Below, in pieces: positions 52,500 through 60,428 of a DNA stretch of 64,000 nucleotides. Origin of the DNA: Alcaligenaceae bacterium SAGV5 (GTDB lineage: Bacteria > Pseudomonadota > Gammaproteobacteria > Burkholderiales > Burkholderiaceae_B); NCBI GenBank assembly GCA_009360345.1, contig SPDP01000001.1, positions 1,550,001-1,614,000 on the forward strand, read 5' to 3'. Both the position numbers and the translations under genes were made by a program. A model generated the notes under the pieces. The model did no database searches and was not told where the DNA came from. It worked only from the letters and a program-made list of their open reading frames with translations. Numbering within the stretch: position 1 is the first letter of the stretch; each line of letters starts with the position of its first letter.

Positions 52500-53693
52500 A
52501 TGGCCCGTTCCCGCAGCACATCCTCCTCCCGCCTCAATCGCGATGCCGAAAAACTCGTCTCGCTGTCCCTGTCGCTCAACGGCTCGGGCAGCCGGGTCGA
52601 GGACCGCTACTGGGAGGGGGAACTGGGCGCGCTGCTGGAAAAGCTCATGCACGGCGGGCAGGACACCGCCATCGAGGCCGCGCTCGAAGTCCTGTACCAG
52701 CACAACGCCGGCGCCTACGAGATCCTGGTCGAGCAGGCCGAGACCCTGTCGGAATCGCTCACGCTGCAGAAGGAAGGCGCGGACCACGACGTGCTGCTGG
52801 TGGTCGCGCCGGTGGTGGCCTGGACCCGCTTCAGCATTCCCTACGGTCCCATACGCCTCGGCCTGCTGGACGCACTGAAGGCCCAGTTGCACGGCCATAT
52901 CCTGGCCGCCGATGTGCGCCTGGCCATGGCGCCTGAACTCTACAGCGTGGACCAGATGCCGCGCTCGTTCAGCGCCACCCGGCTATGGCTGAACCGCCTG
53001 GGCGCCCAGGCACTGGGGCTGACGCTGCCCCGCATGCCCGCCACCGACAGCGCCACCGAGGTCGCGAACCTGCTGGCCGACACCCGCTACGTCGTGGCGG
53101 CCGTCGCCGTGCCACGGGGGGCTCCGGTATTTCGCTGGCAGGAGAACCCTGGCAAGCCCGAGCACACGCGCGAAAGCTGCCTGGCGCAATGGGAGGCCCA
53201 GGCCACGCCGCTGTTCGCCGACCTGCTGCCGGGCTGCGGCTTCGAATGCCTGCTGCCCGATGCCTATTACGTCAACAACCGCGAGGCCGACCGGCGCGTG
53301 CGGCCGTTGTCGCTACGCGCGGCGGTCGCCTGGCTGGAAGCCACGCTGGAACTCGCGCCCGACCAATTGCGTGCCGTCATCGCCGCCTGCGGCGAGACCG
53401 AGGTCGAGGAATACCGGATCGGCTTCACCCAGCGCCAAAGCAACGATGTCATCTATGGCTCGGCCTGGCCGTTGTTCGGCCGGGACGACGACAATCCCGA
53501 CACCCCGGCCATGGACGTGATCGCCGACCAGTTGCGGGAACTGGGCGTGACCGACCTGCGCAAGTTGCAGGGCCTGCTGCCCCTGGATTTCTGCGACGAC
53601 TGCGGCGCGCCGTATTTCCCCAACCCGCTGGGGGAAATGGTCCACGCCGAGCCTCCCGAGGACGCCGACACCGGTCCCGCCCATTTCCACTGA
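52500..53693 (+). CDS. DUF2863 family protein
   Basis: 397 residues. Opening SRLNRDAEKLVSLSLSLNGS, then YWEGELGALLEKLMHGGQDT and HDVLLVVAPVVAWTRFSIPY are characteristic of this betaproteobacterial family. The middle holds GCGFECLLPDAYYVNNREAD, and the C-terminus has FCDDCGAPYFPNPLGEMVH, whose CxxC could bind a metal. No signal or membrane segment is seen. Function unknown. It starts 43 nt after the HMG-CoA-lyase-like gene, probably as a separate unit, and is convergent with the SBF transporter. Confidence 0.85.
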   Translation: MARSRSTSSSRLNRDAEKLVSLSLSLNGSGSRVEDRYWEGELGALLEKLMHGGQDTAIEAALEVLYQHNAGAYEILVEQAETLSESLTLQKEGADHDVLLVVAPVVAWTRFSIPYGPIRLGLLDALKAQLHGHILAADVRLAMAPELYSVDQMPRSFSATRLWLNRLGAQALGLTLPRMPATDSATEVANLLADTRYVVAAVAVPRGAPVFRWQENPGKPEHTRESCLAQWEAQATPLFADLLPGCGFECLLPDAYYVNNREADRRVRPLSLRAAVAWLEATLELAPDQLRAVIAACGETEVEEYRIGFTQRQSNDVIYGSAWPLFGRDDDNPDTPAMDVIADQLRELGVTDLRKLQGLLPLDFCDDCGAPYFPNPLGEMVHAEPPEDADTGPAHFH

Positions 53694-53711
53694 GCGGGAC
53701 ACGGCAGGCGT

Positions 53712-54707
53712 TCAGGCCGCGCGCGGGCTCGCCTCGGACGCCTCCTCGGGACGGCTGGCATAACGCCGCGCCAGCACCGCGCACACCATCAGTTGCATCT
53801 GGTGGAAGATCATGAGGGGCAGCACGATGGCACCGGCCGCGCTGCTGGACAGCAGCACCTTGGCCATGGGGATGCCTGTCGCCAGGCTTTTCTTGGATCC
53901 GCAGAAGACGATGGTGATTTCGTCTTCCTTCGAGAACCCCAGCGCGCGGCTGATGACCGTGGTGGCCAGCAGCGCCGCGGCCAGGATCACCGCGCAGGCC
54001 ACCAGCACGCCAGCCAGCGTCGCGGTCGAGGTCTGGTGCCAGAGGCCGCCCACCACAGCCTCGCTGAAGGCCGAATAGACCACCAACAGGATCGAACCCT
54101 GGTCCACATATTTGAGCACCGCGCGATGCCGCGCGACCCAGCCGCCTATCCAGCGGCGCATCACCTGCCCCGCCACGAAGGGCAGCAGCAGCTGCACCAG
54201 GATCTTGCCCACCGCATCGAACGAGAAAGCCGCCTCGCCCGCGGTGCTCATCATCAGCTTGACCAGCACCGGCGTCAGGAAGATGCCCAGCAGGCTGGAG
54301 GCCGAGGCGCTGCAGATGGCCGCCGGGATGTTGCCGCGCGCGATGGACGTCAGCGCGATGGCCGACTGCACCGTGGCCGGCAAGGCGCACAGGAACAGGA
54401 TACCCAGGTACAGATCGGGGGTGACCAGCGGCGCCAGGAGCGGCTTGAACGCCATCCCCAGGAGGGGAAACATGACGAAGGTAAAGGCGAAGATCAGCAG
54501 ATGCAGCCGCCAGTGGGTGGCGCCCGCGACGATGGCCTCGCGCGACAACTTGGCGCCGTGCAGGAAGAACAGCAGTCCGATGGCGATATTGGTGACCCAG
54601 TCGAACACCACGGCCGTCTGCCCGGAACATGGCAGGAAGCTGGCAAGCGTGACGACGACGATGAGGCTGAGTGTGAAATTGTCTGGCAGGAAGCGTGGAC
54701 GAGTCAT
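53712..54707 (-). CDS. SBF-type bile acid:sodium symporter family protein (YfeH-like)
   Basis: 331 residues with about nine or ten membrane helices, including FDWVTNIAIGLLFFLHGAKL, LLIFAFTFVMFPLLGMAFK and ILFLCALPATVQSAIALTSI. The signature FCGSKKSLATGIPMAKVLLS near residue 260 is the conserved helix of the YfeH/RCH1 branch of the BASS superfamily. The transported solute is unknown; organic anions or cation-linked transport are possible. It is convergent with DUF2863 and lone in its direction. The 322-bp gap upstream (54708-55029) holds a 14-bp GC palindrome at 54738-54751 and nothing else I can support. Confidence 0.9.
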   Translation of the reverse strand: MTRPRFLPDNFTLSLIVVVTLASFLPCSGQTAVVFDWVTNIAIGLLFFLHGAKLSREAIVAGATHWRLHLLIFAFTFVMFPLLGMAFKPLLAPLVTPDLYLGILFLCALPATVQSAIALTSIARGNIPAAICSASASSLLGIFLTPVLVKLMMSTAGEAAFSFDAVGKILVQLLLPFVAGQVMRRWIGGWVARHRAVLKYVDQGSILLVVYSAFSEAVVGGLWHQTSTATLAGVLVACAVILAAALLATTVISRALGFSKEDEITIVFCGSKKSLATGIPMAKVLLSSSAAGAIVLPLMIFHQMQLMVCAVLARRYASRPEEASEASPRAA

Positions 54708-55029
54708 GGGAAGGGCCGAGAAACAAAGGAAACTTGCGCCCGGCGCCGGGCATGAGGCCTCGCGGCGCCTCCGGACGAAGCCGGTCGCTGATCCCGCCGC
54801 AGCGGCATGGCGCGCTGGCGGCCAGCGGCCGGAGGGCGGATCCGGCCAAGGGTAAACACGGATTATCGTCCTTTGTCGACCCCCTGCCCAGCCCGCAGTC
54901 GGTGCATCTGTTGTGCGCCACGGTCAAAGATCCACGCCCGTATCCCTCCCGCAACGGAGGCCTGTGGACCACGAGCGATGGTCTTTGCCGCATAATCGCA
55001 GCGAATTCGACCTCTTTCCGGAGTCCCGC

Positions 55030-55752
55030 ATGACCGACCCGATCGCCAAGCCGGCCCAGCAGCCTATCCAGGTCTACTCGTGGCCGACGCCCAATGGCCA
55101 CAAAGTGCACATCATGCTTGAGGAGTGCAAGCTTCCCTACGAGGTCACGGGAATCAACATCGGGGCCGGCGACCAGTTCAAGGAAGAATTCCTGGCCGTC
55201 AGCCCCAACAACAAGATACCCGCCATCGTCGACCCCGACGGGCCCGACGGCAAACCGATCTCGCTGTTCGAGTCGGGCGCCATCCTGGTCTACCTGGCCG
55301 GCAAGACCGGCAAGTTCCTGGGCAAGACCGACCGCGAACGCTACAACACGCTGCAATGGCTGATGTTCCAGATGGGCGGCGTCGGCCCCATGTTCGGCCA
55401 GGCCCATCATTTCCGGCTGTACGCGCCCGAGCGCATCGAATACGCCACCAACCGCTACACCAACGAAGCCCGGCGGCTGTACAGCGTCATGGACAAGCAA
55501 CTGTCGCGCCAGGCCTTCCTGGCGGGACGCGCCTATACCATCGCCGACATCGCCACCTGGCCCTGGACCCGCTCGCACACCAACCAGGGCGTGGACCTGG
55601 CGGACTTCCCCAACGTCAAACGCTGGTTCGACGAGATCCACGCCCGCCCGGCCGTGCAGCGCGGCATCCAGGTCCTGGCCGACCAGCGCAAGCCGCAGGA
55701 CGCCACCGCGAAGGAGAACCTGTTCGGCGCCACGCAGTACCAGCGCCGCTGA
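55030..55752 (+). CDS. glutathione S-transferase family protein (YghU-like)
   Basis: 240 residues. IQVYSWPTPNGHKVHIMLEE contains the TPNG active-site loop; NNKIPAIVDPDGPDGKPISL and FESGAILVYLAGKTGKFL supply the cis-Pro and glutathione-binding Glu-Ser; the C-terminal domain ends NVKRWFDEIHARPAVQRGI. It is longer than the related gene at 36335, with a C-terminal tail (DATAKENLFGATQY) as in YghU. It probably reduces organic disulfides or hydroperoxides with glutathione. The ATG at 55030 begins the homology. Confidence 0.92.
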   Translation: MTDPIAKPAQQPIQVYSWPTPNGHKVHIMLEECKLPYEVTGINIGAGDQFKEEFLAVSPNNKIPAIVDPDGPDGKPISLFESGAILVYLAGKTGKFLGKTDRERYNTLQWLMFQMGGVGPMFGQAHHFRLYAPERIEYATNRYTNEARRLYSVMDKQLSRQAFLAGRAYTIADIATWPWTRSHTNQGVDLADFPNVKRWFDEIHARPAVQRGIQVLADQRKPQDATAKENLFGATQYQRR

Positions 55753-55792
55753 TACGCCTGGGGCGCCCGGCCAGGCCGCCGCGCCGCGACCC

Positions 55793-56470
55793 TCAGGCCA
55801 GCCAGACGCCCAGCACCGGTGCCAGCAGCACCATCGCCAGGCCGCTGAATATCATCAGGAGGCTGGCCATCACGCCGGCCTCCTCGCCCAGTTCCCGCGC
55901 CCTGGCGGTGCCCAGCGCATGGGCCGCCGCGCCGTAGGATGCGCCACTGGCCAGTCCCGAGCGGCGCGGCATCAGGGCCAGGATCAACTCGCCGGTCAGC
56001 ATGCCGGCCAGTCCGGTGAAAACCACGAACATCGCCGCCAGGTCGGCGTTGCCGCCGAAACGGTCCGCCGTGGCCAGGGCGAAAGGCGTGGACACCGAGC
56101 GCACCAGCAGACTGTGCGCGACCTCGGGCGCCAGATGGAAGGCCCGCGCCAGCCACCAGGAGCTCGCCAGGGCCGCCGTCACGCCTGCCACCGTGCCCAC
56201 GGCCAGGGCCGGCCACAGCTCCCGGATCAGGCGCCGGTACTGGTAGATCGGTACCGCGAACGCGACCGTGGCCGGGCCCAGAAACCACAGCAGCACGCGC
56301 GTGTCGGCCGTGTACTCGTCCAGGGGAATGCCCGTGGCCAGCAACAGGCCCAGCAGCGCGAGGGGGGTCAGCAGGATGGGATGCGTCCAGAACCGCGGGT
56401 GGCGGGCATAGAGCAGCTTGTTCAGGTAGTACAGGGCGACCGTGGTCACCACGCACAGGACGATGATCAT
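55793..56470 (-). CDS. lrgB: LrgB/CidB family membrane protein
   Basis: 225 residues with about six or seven membrane helices. The conserved LWFLGPATVAFAVPIYQYRR, then LLVRSVSTPFALATADRFGG and MFVVFTGLAGMLTGELILAL, GAAAHALGTARARELGEEAG and a final SGLAMVLLAPVLGVW are clear LrgB signatures. LrgA/LrgB pairs modulate murein hydrolases and export of small metabolites such as pyruvate or glycolate in various species. The ATG at 56470 overlaps the LrgA stop by four bases. Confidence 0.93.
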   Translation of the reverse strand: MIIVLCVVTTVALYYLNKLLYARHPRFWTHPILLTPLALLGLLLATGIPLDEYTADTRVLLWFLGPATVAFAVPIYQYRRLIRELWPALAVGTVAGVTAALASSWWLARAFHLAPEVAHSLLVRSVSTPFALATADRFGGNADLAAMFVVFTGLAGMLTGELILALMPRRSGLASGASYGAAAHALGTARARELGEEAGVMASLLMIFSGLAMVLLAPVLGVWLA

Positions 56471-56868
56471 GGCGCCACCTTCGCCGGGGTGCGGACACGG
56501 CGCCGCCGGGCGATCCATTCCACGGTCACGGCGGTGACCAGCATGACGCAGGCATTGCCCAGCACGATGACCGCGGCCAGCTTCAATCCGTCGGTCCTGA
56601 GCAGGTCCTGGTAGCGCACCATCGCGACGACGGCAGGAATGAAGAACACCAGCATATCGGCCAGCAGCCATTGCGCGCCCTGGTCGATGCGGTGAAGCGG
56701 CAGGCGGCCGCTCAGCAGCAGCGCCAGCACGGCGAACAGGCCCACCACTCCGCCGGGGATGGGCAGGCCGGCCCAGTGCACGGCGCTATCGGCGGCCCAC
56801 CAGACGGCGACCAGGGCCAGGACTTGCGAGACGCGTACGGCGAGGGAAGAAAACAGAGAACGTTGCAT
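56467..56868 (-). CDS. lrgA: LrgA/CidA family holin-like membrane protein
   Basis: 133 residues with four membrane segments. The conserved GLPIPGGVVGLFAVLALLLS near residue 35 and WLLADMLVFFIPAVVAMVRY near 68 are the family hallmarks. It is first of the lrgAB pair, with ATGA overlap to LrgB. It is divergent from a LysR gene at 56962 across 93 bp that hold two palindromes, which suggests CidR-like control by that protein. Confidence 0.92.
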   Translation of the reverse strand: MQRSLFSSLAVRVSQVLALVAVWWAADSAVHWAGLPIPGGVVGLFAVLALLLSGRLPLHRIDQGAQWLLADMLVFFIPAVVAMVRYQDLLRTDGLKLAAVIVLGNACVMLVTAVTVEWIARRRRVRTPAKVAP

Positions 56869-56931
56869 GGTAGATCTACGGGTATACCCGCAATTCTAGG
56901 CAAACCCCTCACATTTATAAAATGAATAAAA

Positions 56932-56958
56932 TCCATATGGAAAATTCCAATATGGAAT
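56932..56958. promoter_or_regulatory. paired palindromes next to the LysR start (likely autoregulatory site)
   Basis: TCCATATGGA (56932-56941) and ATTCCA-ATA-TGGAAT (56944-56958) lie side by side and end 3 nt before the LysR ATG, covering its ribosome-binding site. Similar cores spaced about one helical turn apart fit a LysR tetramer that represses its own gene and controls lrgAB. Confidence 0.55.
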
Positions 56959-56961
56959 GAT

Positions 56962-57894
56962 ATGGATTTGCGTGCCCTGCGGTACTTCGTCGAAGTCATC
57001 CAGCGCCAGAGCTATACGGCCGCCGCACGGGCGCTATTCGTCACCCAGCCCACGGTCAGCAAGATGATCCGGCAACTGGAGGACGAATTGGGCACCCCCG
57101 TACTGCGCAAGCTCGGCCGCCGCATCGAACCCACCGACACCGGCCGCATCGTGCTGGAACGCGGCCGGCAACTGCTGGCCTTGCATGCCCAGTTGCAGGC
57201 CGAACTGTCCGACGTGCGACAGGCCGCCCGGGGCGAACTGGTCGTCGGCACGCCGCCGCTGGCGCACCACCTCCTGGCGCCCCTGCTTACGCGCTTCCAC
57301 CAGGACTATCCCGGGGTCGAACTGCGGCTGTTCGAGCGCGGCTCGCGCTCGGTCGAGGATGAACTGAAATCGGGCACGCTCGAGATCGGCGCCATGCTGC
57401 TGCCGGCGGACGAGAAGGAATACGACACCCTGCCCATCTGCAACTTCCCCCTGCGCCTGATCGTGCCCGCATCGTCGCACTGGGCCAGCCGCGAACAGGT
57501 CCGGCTGGACGAACTGGCCGCCGAATCCTTCATCTTCTACGGCGAAGGTTTCATGCTGAACGAGGTGGTCCACGCTGCCTGCGTCCAGGCGGGCTTCACG
57601 CCGCGGATCGCCGGCCGCAGCAGCCAATGGGATTTCATTGCGTCCATGGTGGCCGCCGGCGTCGGACTCGCACTGCTGCCGGAACTGTTCAGCCGCCAGC
57701 TGGACCGCTCCCGGCTGGCCGTGGTCCCGCTGGAAGATCCCCAGTTGTGGTGGCACCTGGCCTTTGCCTGGCGCCGCGGCCGCTACCTGTCGTTCGCCGC
57801 GCGCGCCTGGCTGGACCTGGCCCGCCGCATGCTGCCCGGCGACGGCCGCGCCACGGGCGATAATGCCCGTCTTTGGGACGAGGAAAACCGCTGA
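56962..57894 (+). CDS. LysR-family regulator (CidR-like)
   Basis: 310 residues. The DNA-binding part is MDLRALRYFVEVIQRQSYTA and LFVTQPTVSKMIRQLEDELG; the effector part has LVVGTPPLAHHLLAPLLTRF and MVAAGVGLALLPELFSRQLD. The RALRYFVEVIQRQSYT opening is frequent in CidR-type regulators next to lrgAB. It is divergent from lrgA. Its stop overlaps the earP start by one base (TGATG), so earP may be partly translated from the same transcript, though the functions look unrelated. Confidence 0.9.
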   Translation: MDLRALRYFVEVIQRQSYTAAARALFVTQPTVSKMIRQLEDELGTPVLRKLGRRIEPTDTGRIVLERGRQLLALHAQLQAELSDVRQAARGELVVGTPPLAHHLLAPLLTRFHQDYPGVELRLFERGSRSVEDELKSGTLEIGAMLLPADEKEYDTLPICNFPLRLIVPASSHWASREQVRLDELAAESFIFYGEGFMLNEVVHAACVQAGFTPRIAGRSSQWDFIASMVAAGVGLALLPELFSRQLDRSRLAVVPLEDPQLWWHLAFAWRRGRYLSFAARAWLDLARRMLPGDGRATGDNARLWDEENR

Positions 57895-58994
57895 TGCGCG
57901 CCGACATCTTCTGCCGCGTGATCGACAACTACGGCGATATCGGCGTGTGCTGGCGCCTGGCCCGCCAACTGGCGCGGGAACACGGCTGGCGGGTGCGCCT
58001 GTGGGTGGACGACCTGCCCGTCATGGCACGGCTCGCGCCCCGCATCGATCCCAGGGCGGCGGCGCAACGCGCCGACGGCGTGGACATCGTCCATTGGACC
58101 CGCCCGGCGCCGCCGCTGGAGCCGGGCGACGCGGTCATCGAAGCCTTCGCCTGCGACCCGCCCGCCGAATTCGTCCAACGCATGCGGGACCGGGTCCGCC
58201 CGCCCGTCTGGGTCAACCTGGAATACCTCAGCGCCGAAGAGTGGGTCGAGACCTGCCACGCCCTGCCCTCGCTCCAGCCGGACGGCCTGCGCAAATACTT
58301 CTTCTTTCCCGGGTTCACGCCCGCGACCGGCGGACTGCTGCGCGAGCACGGCCTGCTGGCCGAACGCGATGCGCTGCAGGCCGACCCGGCCATCCGGGCC
58401 GCCTTCCTGCGCGGCGCCGGCCTGCCCCAGCCCGACCCAGGCGAACGTCTGGTCACCCTGTTCTGCTATCCCGACGCTCCCGCATCCGCCCTGGCCGACA
58501 GGCTGGCCGACGGCGACACGCCCACGCTGCTGGCCATCCCGCCCGGCGTCGCCCCCTACCTGACCGAGTCCGCGCGCGGCCGCCTGCGCATCGCGCGGGC
58601 CCCTTTCCTGCCCCAGGCCGACTACGACCGCCTGCTCTGGAGCGCCGACCTGAACTTCGTCCGGGGCGAGGACTCCTTCATCCGCGCCCAATGGGCCGGC
58701 CGGCCCATGGTCTGGCACATCTACCCGCAGGCCGAGGCCGCCCATGTCGACAAGCTGCACGCCTGGCTGCGGCGCTACCCGGCGCCGGAAGCAGCCCGGG
58801 CGCTGCAGACCGCCTGGAACGGCGATGCCGGAGCGGCCCGCTTCCCGCAATCGCTGGCCGAGTCGTTGGCGCCGGCGGTTTTCGAAACCTGGCGGCAGGC
58901 CGCCCGCGGCTGGAGCGACACCCTGGCGGCCCAACCCGACCTGGCCACACAATTGGCCGATTTCTGCATGGCACGACAGGAAAACCAGGCTTGA
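57894..58994 (+). CDS. earP: EF-P arginine rhamnosyltransferase
   Basis: 366 residues. The opening FCRVIDNYGDIGVCWRLARQ holds the catalytic Asp residues of EarP. VWVNLEYLSAEEWVETCHAL and KYFFFPGFTPATGGLLRE are highly conserved, and LNFVRGEDSFIRAQWAGRPM near residue 260 binds the nucleotide sugar. EarP transfers rhamnose from dTDP-rhamnose to Arg32 of elongation factor P. The next gene is efp, and its product has Arg at that position, so the pair is self-consistent. The ATG at 57894 overlaps the LysR stop. Confidence 0.95.
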   Translation: MRADIFCRVIDNYGDIGVCWRLARQLAREHGWRVRLWVDDLPVMARLAPRIDPRAAAQRADGVDIVHWTRPAPPLEPGDAVIEAFACDPPAEFVQRMRDRVRPPVWVNLEYLSAEEWVETCHALPSLQPDGLRKYFFFPGFTPATGGLLREHGLLAERDALQADPAIRAAFLRGAGLPQPDPGERLVTLFCYPDAPASALADRLADGDTPTLLAIPPGVAPYLTESARGRLRIARAPFLPQADYDRLLWSADLNFVRGEDSFIRAQWAGRPMVWHIYPQAEAAHVDKLHAWLRRYPAPEAARALQTAWNGDAGAARFPQSLAESLAPAVFETWRQAARGWSDTLAAQPDLATQLADFCMARQENQA

Positions 58995-59021
58995 CGCTAG
59001 CTGAAATACCCAGTCCCGAGC

Positions 59022-59027
59022 TATACT
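59022..59027 (+). promoter_or_regulatory. putative -10 element for efp
   Basis: TATACT lies 92 nt before the efp ATG in the 125-bp earP-efp gap. A TTGACG overlapping the end of earP (58991) is 25 nt upstream, too far for a standard spacer, so the -35 is uncertain. A GGCCAT-T-ATGGCC inverted repeat follows at 59041-59053 in the leader. Confidence 0.4.
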
Positions 59028-59119
59028 AATTGGCTGCACAGGCCATTATGGCCGTCTTTGGACATCGCGGCGCCCGCGCCGGCTGTCACTAGCATCTCCT
59101 CCCCTAAGGTTGCTCCAGC

Positions 59120-59677
59120 ATGAAAATCGCTCAGGAACTGCGCGTCGGCAACGTCATCATGGTCGGCAAGGATCCCCTGGTCGTCCTGAAGGCCGAATAC
59201 AACAAATCCGGCCGCAACGCCGCCGTCGTCAAGATGAAGCTCAAGAACCTGCTGACCGGTTCGGGCACGGAATCTGTCTACAAGGCCGACGAAAAATTCG
59301 AGATCCTGGTGCTCGAGCGCCGCGAGTGCACCTACTCGTACTTCGCCGATCCCATGTATGTCTTCATGGACACCGAGTACAACCAGTACGAGGTCGAGGC
59401 CGAGAGCATGGGCGACGCCCTGCACTACCTGGAAGAAGGCATGCCCGTCGAGGTGGTCTTCTACGAAGGCCGCGCGATCTCGGTGGAAATGCCCACCATC
59501 GTCGTGCGCGAGATCGTCTACACCGAACCCGCCGTGCGCGGCGACACCTCGGGCAAGGTCATGAAGCCCGCCAAGGTCAACACCGGCTACGAACTGCCGG
59601 TGCCGCTGTTCTGCGAAATCGGCGACAAGATCGAGATCGACACCCGCACGGGCGAGTACCGTAGCAGGGTGAAATAA
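59120..59677 (+). CDS. efp: elongation factor P
   Basis: 185 residues, normal length. [20 protein letters not shown] starts the KOW-like domain. The modified loop reads [19 protein letters not shown] with Arg at position 32, the EarP target, rather than the Lys34 used by EpmA. Two OB domains follow ([20 protein letters not shown], and VKPAKV-like [19 protein letters not shown]). It rescues ribosomes stalled at polyproline stretches. It has its own possible -10 at 59022 and a hairpin terminator downstream. Confidence 0.97.
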   Translation: MKIAQELRVGNVIMVGKDPLVVLKAEYNKSGRNAAVVKMKLKNLLTGSGTESVYKADEKFEILVLERRECTYSYFADPMYVFMDTEYNQYEVEAESMGDALHYLEEGMPVEVVFYEGRAISVEMPTIVVREIVYTEPAVRGDTSGKVMKPAKVNTGYELPVPLFCEIGDKIEIDTRTGEYRSRVK

Positions 59678-59714
59678 CCCCCCCCTACGCGCTTACGCGC
59701 GCCCCCCAGGGGGC

Positions 59715-59750
59715 GTCGAAGTGGACCGGCGAAGCCGGATCCACTTCGAC
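59715..59750 (+). terminator. terminator-like hairpin after efp
   Basis: GTCGAAGTGGA (59715-59725) pairs with TCCACTTCGAC (59740-59750), extended by CCGGC/GCCGG around a GAA loop with one unpaired A. TCGTCTTTCTT follows, a T-rich tail. It starts 38 nt after the efp stop and probably ends the earP-efp transcript. Confidence 0.65.
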
Positions 59751-59870
59751 TCGTCTTTCTTGGGGGCCTGTGGCCCCCTCTCCCCCATAGTTTCGTCTAT
59801 TGGTTTGCTTGCGCTTTTTTGGCGCAGGGCAGGCGCAGGTTCGCCCCGCTTTGCGGGACGAACAACGTCG

Positions 59871-60323
59871 TTATTGCAGGCGGTCGTCGTCCAGGAGGGC
59901 GGGGATGGGGGCTACGGCTATGCCTTCCTCGGTCAGGGATCGGCGCTCTTCCTGGGTGGCCACGCCGCGAATGGGGCGTTCGGGAGCGTCGCCATGGTGG
60001 ATGCGGCGGGCTTCGGTGGCGAAGCGTTCGCCTACGTTCTCGGTCTGGCGCAGGGCCTCGCGCAGTTGCTGCAACATGGCGGCCTGCATGTCGGGGGACA
60101 TGGGGGCCTTGCCCGGCTCACGGGAAGCCGGCGCGGCCGGCGCCTTGCTGCCCGATACATTCAGCATGGGCGCCGACAGTTTCTTGTCGATGGATTTGCT
60201 GTCGCACAACGGGCAGCTGATCAGGCCGCGTTCGCGCTGCGTGTCGAAATCGGCGTGCGAACTGAACCAGCCTTCGAATACGTGGCCGTGTTCACATTGC
60301 AGATCGAAAACCTTGAATGCCAT
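59871..60323 (-). CDS. DUF1178 family protein
   Basis: 150 residues. MAFKVFDLQCEHGHVFEGWF and LISCPLCDSKSIDKKLSAPM provide a C-x2-H...C-x2-C-like zinc ribbon (Cys10, His13, Cys37, Cys40). The middle is Ala/Pro-rich (SKAPAAPASREPG), and the C-terminus is helical with TEARRIHHGDAPERPIRGVA, the conserved block of DUF1178. Function unknown; the zinc ribbon suggests nucleic acid or protein binding. It is convergent with efp and downstream of the PAS-GGDEF gene on the same strand. Confidence 0.9.
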   Translation of the reverse strand: MAFKVFDLQCEHGHVFEGWFSSHADFDTQRERGLISCPLCDSKSIDKKLSAPMLNVSGSKAPAAPASREPGKAPMSPDMQAAMLQQLREALRQTENVGERFATEARRIHHGDAPERPIRGVATQEERRSLTEEGIAVAPIPALLDDDRLQ

Positions 60324-60428
60324 GGATGATGCGCCTGTCGCCCCGGGGAACGCCTGGCGCGGTCTGTACCTGTAGATAGCCCTATCGTACCCCAGCCCGG
60401 GGCTAGCTGCTGCGCCGCGCCATGGCGT

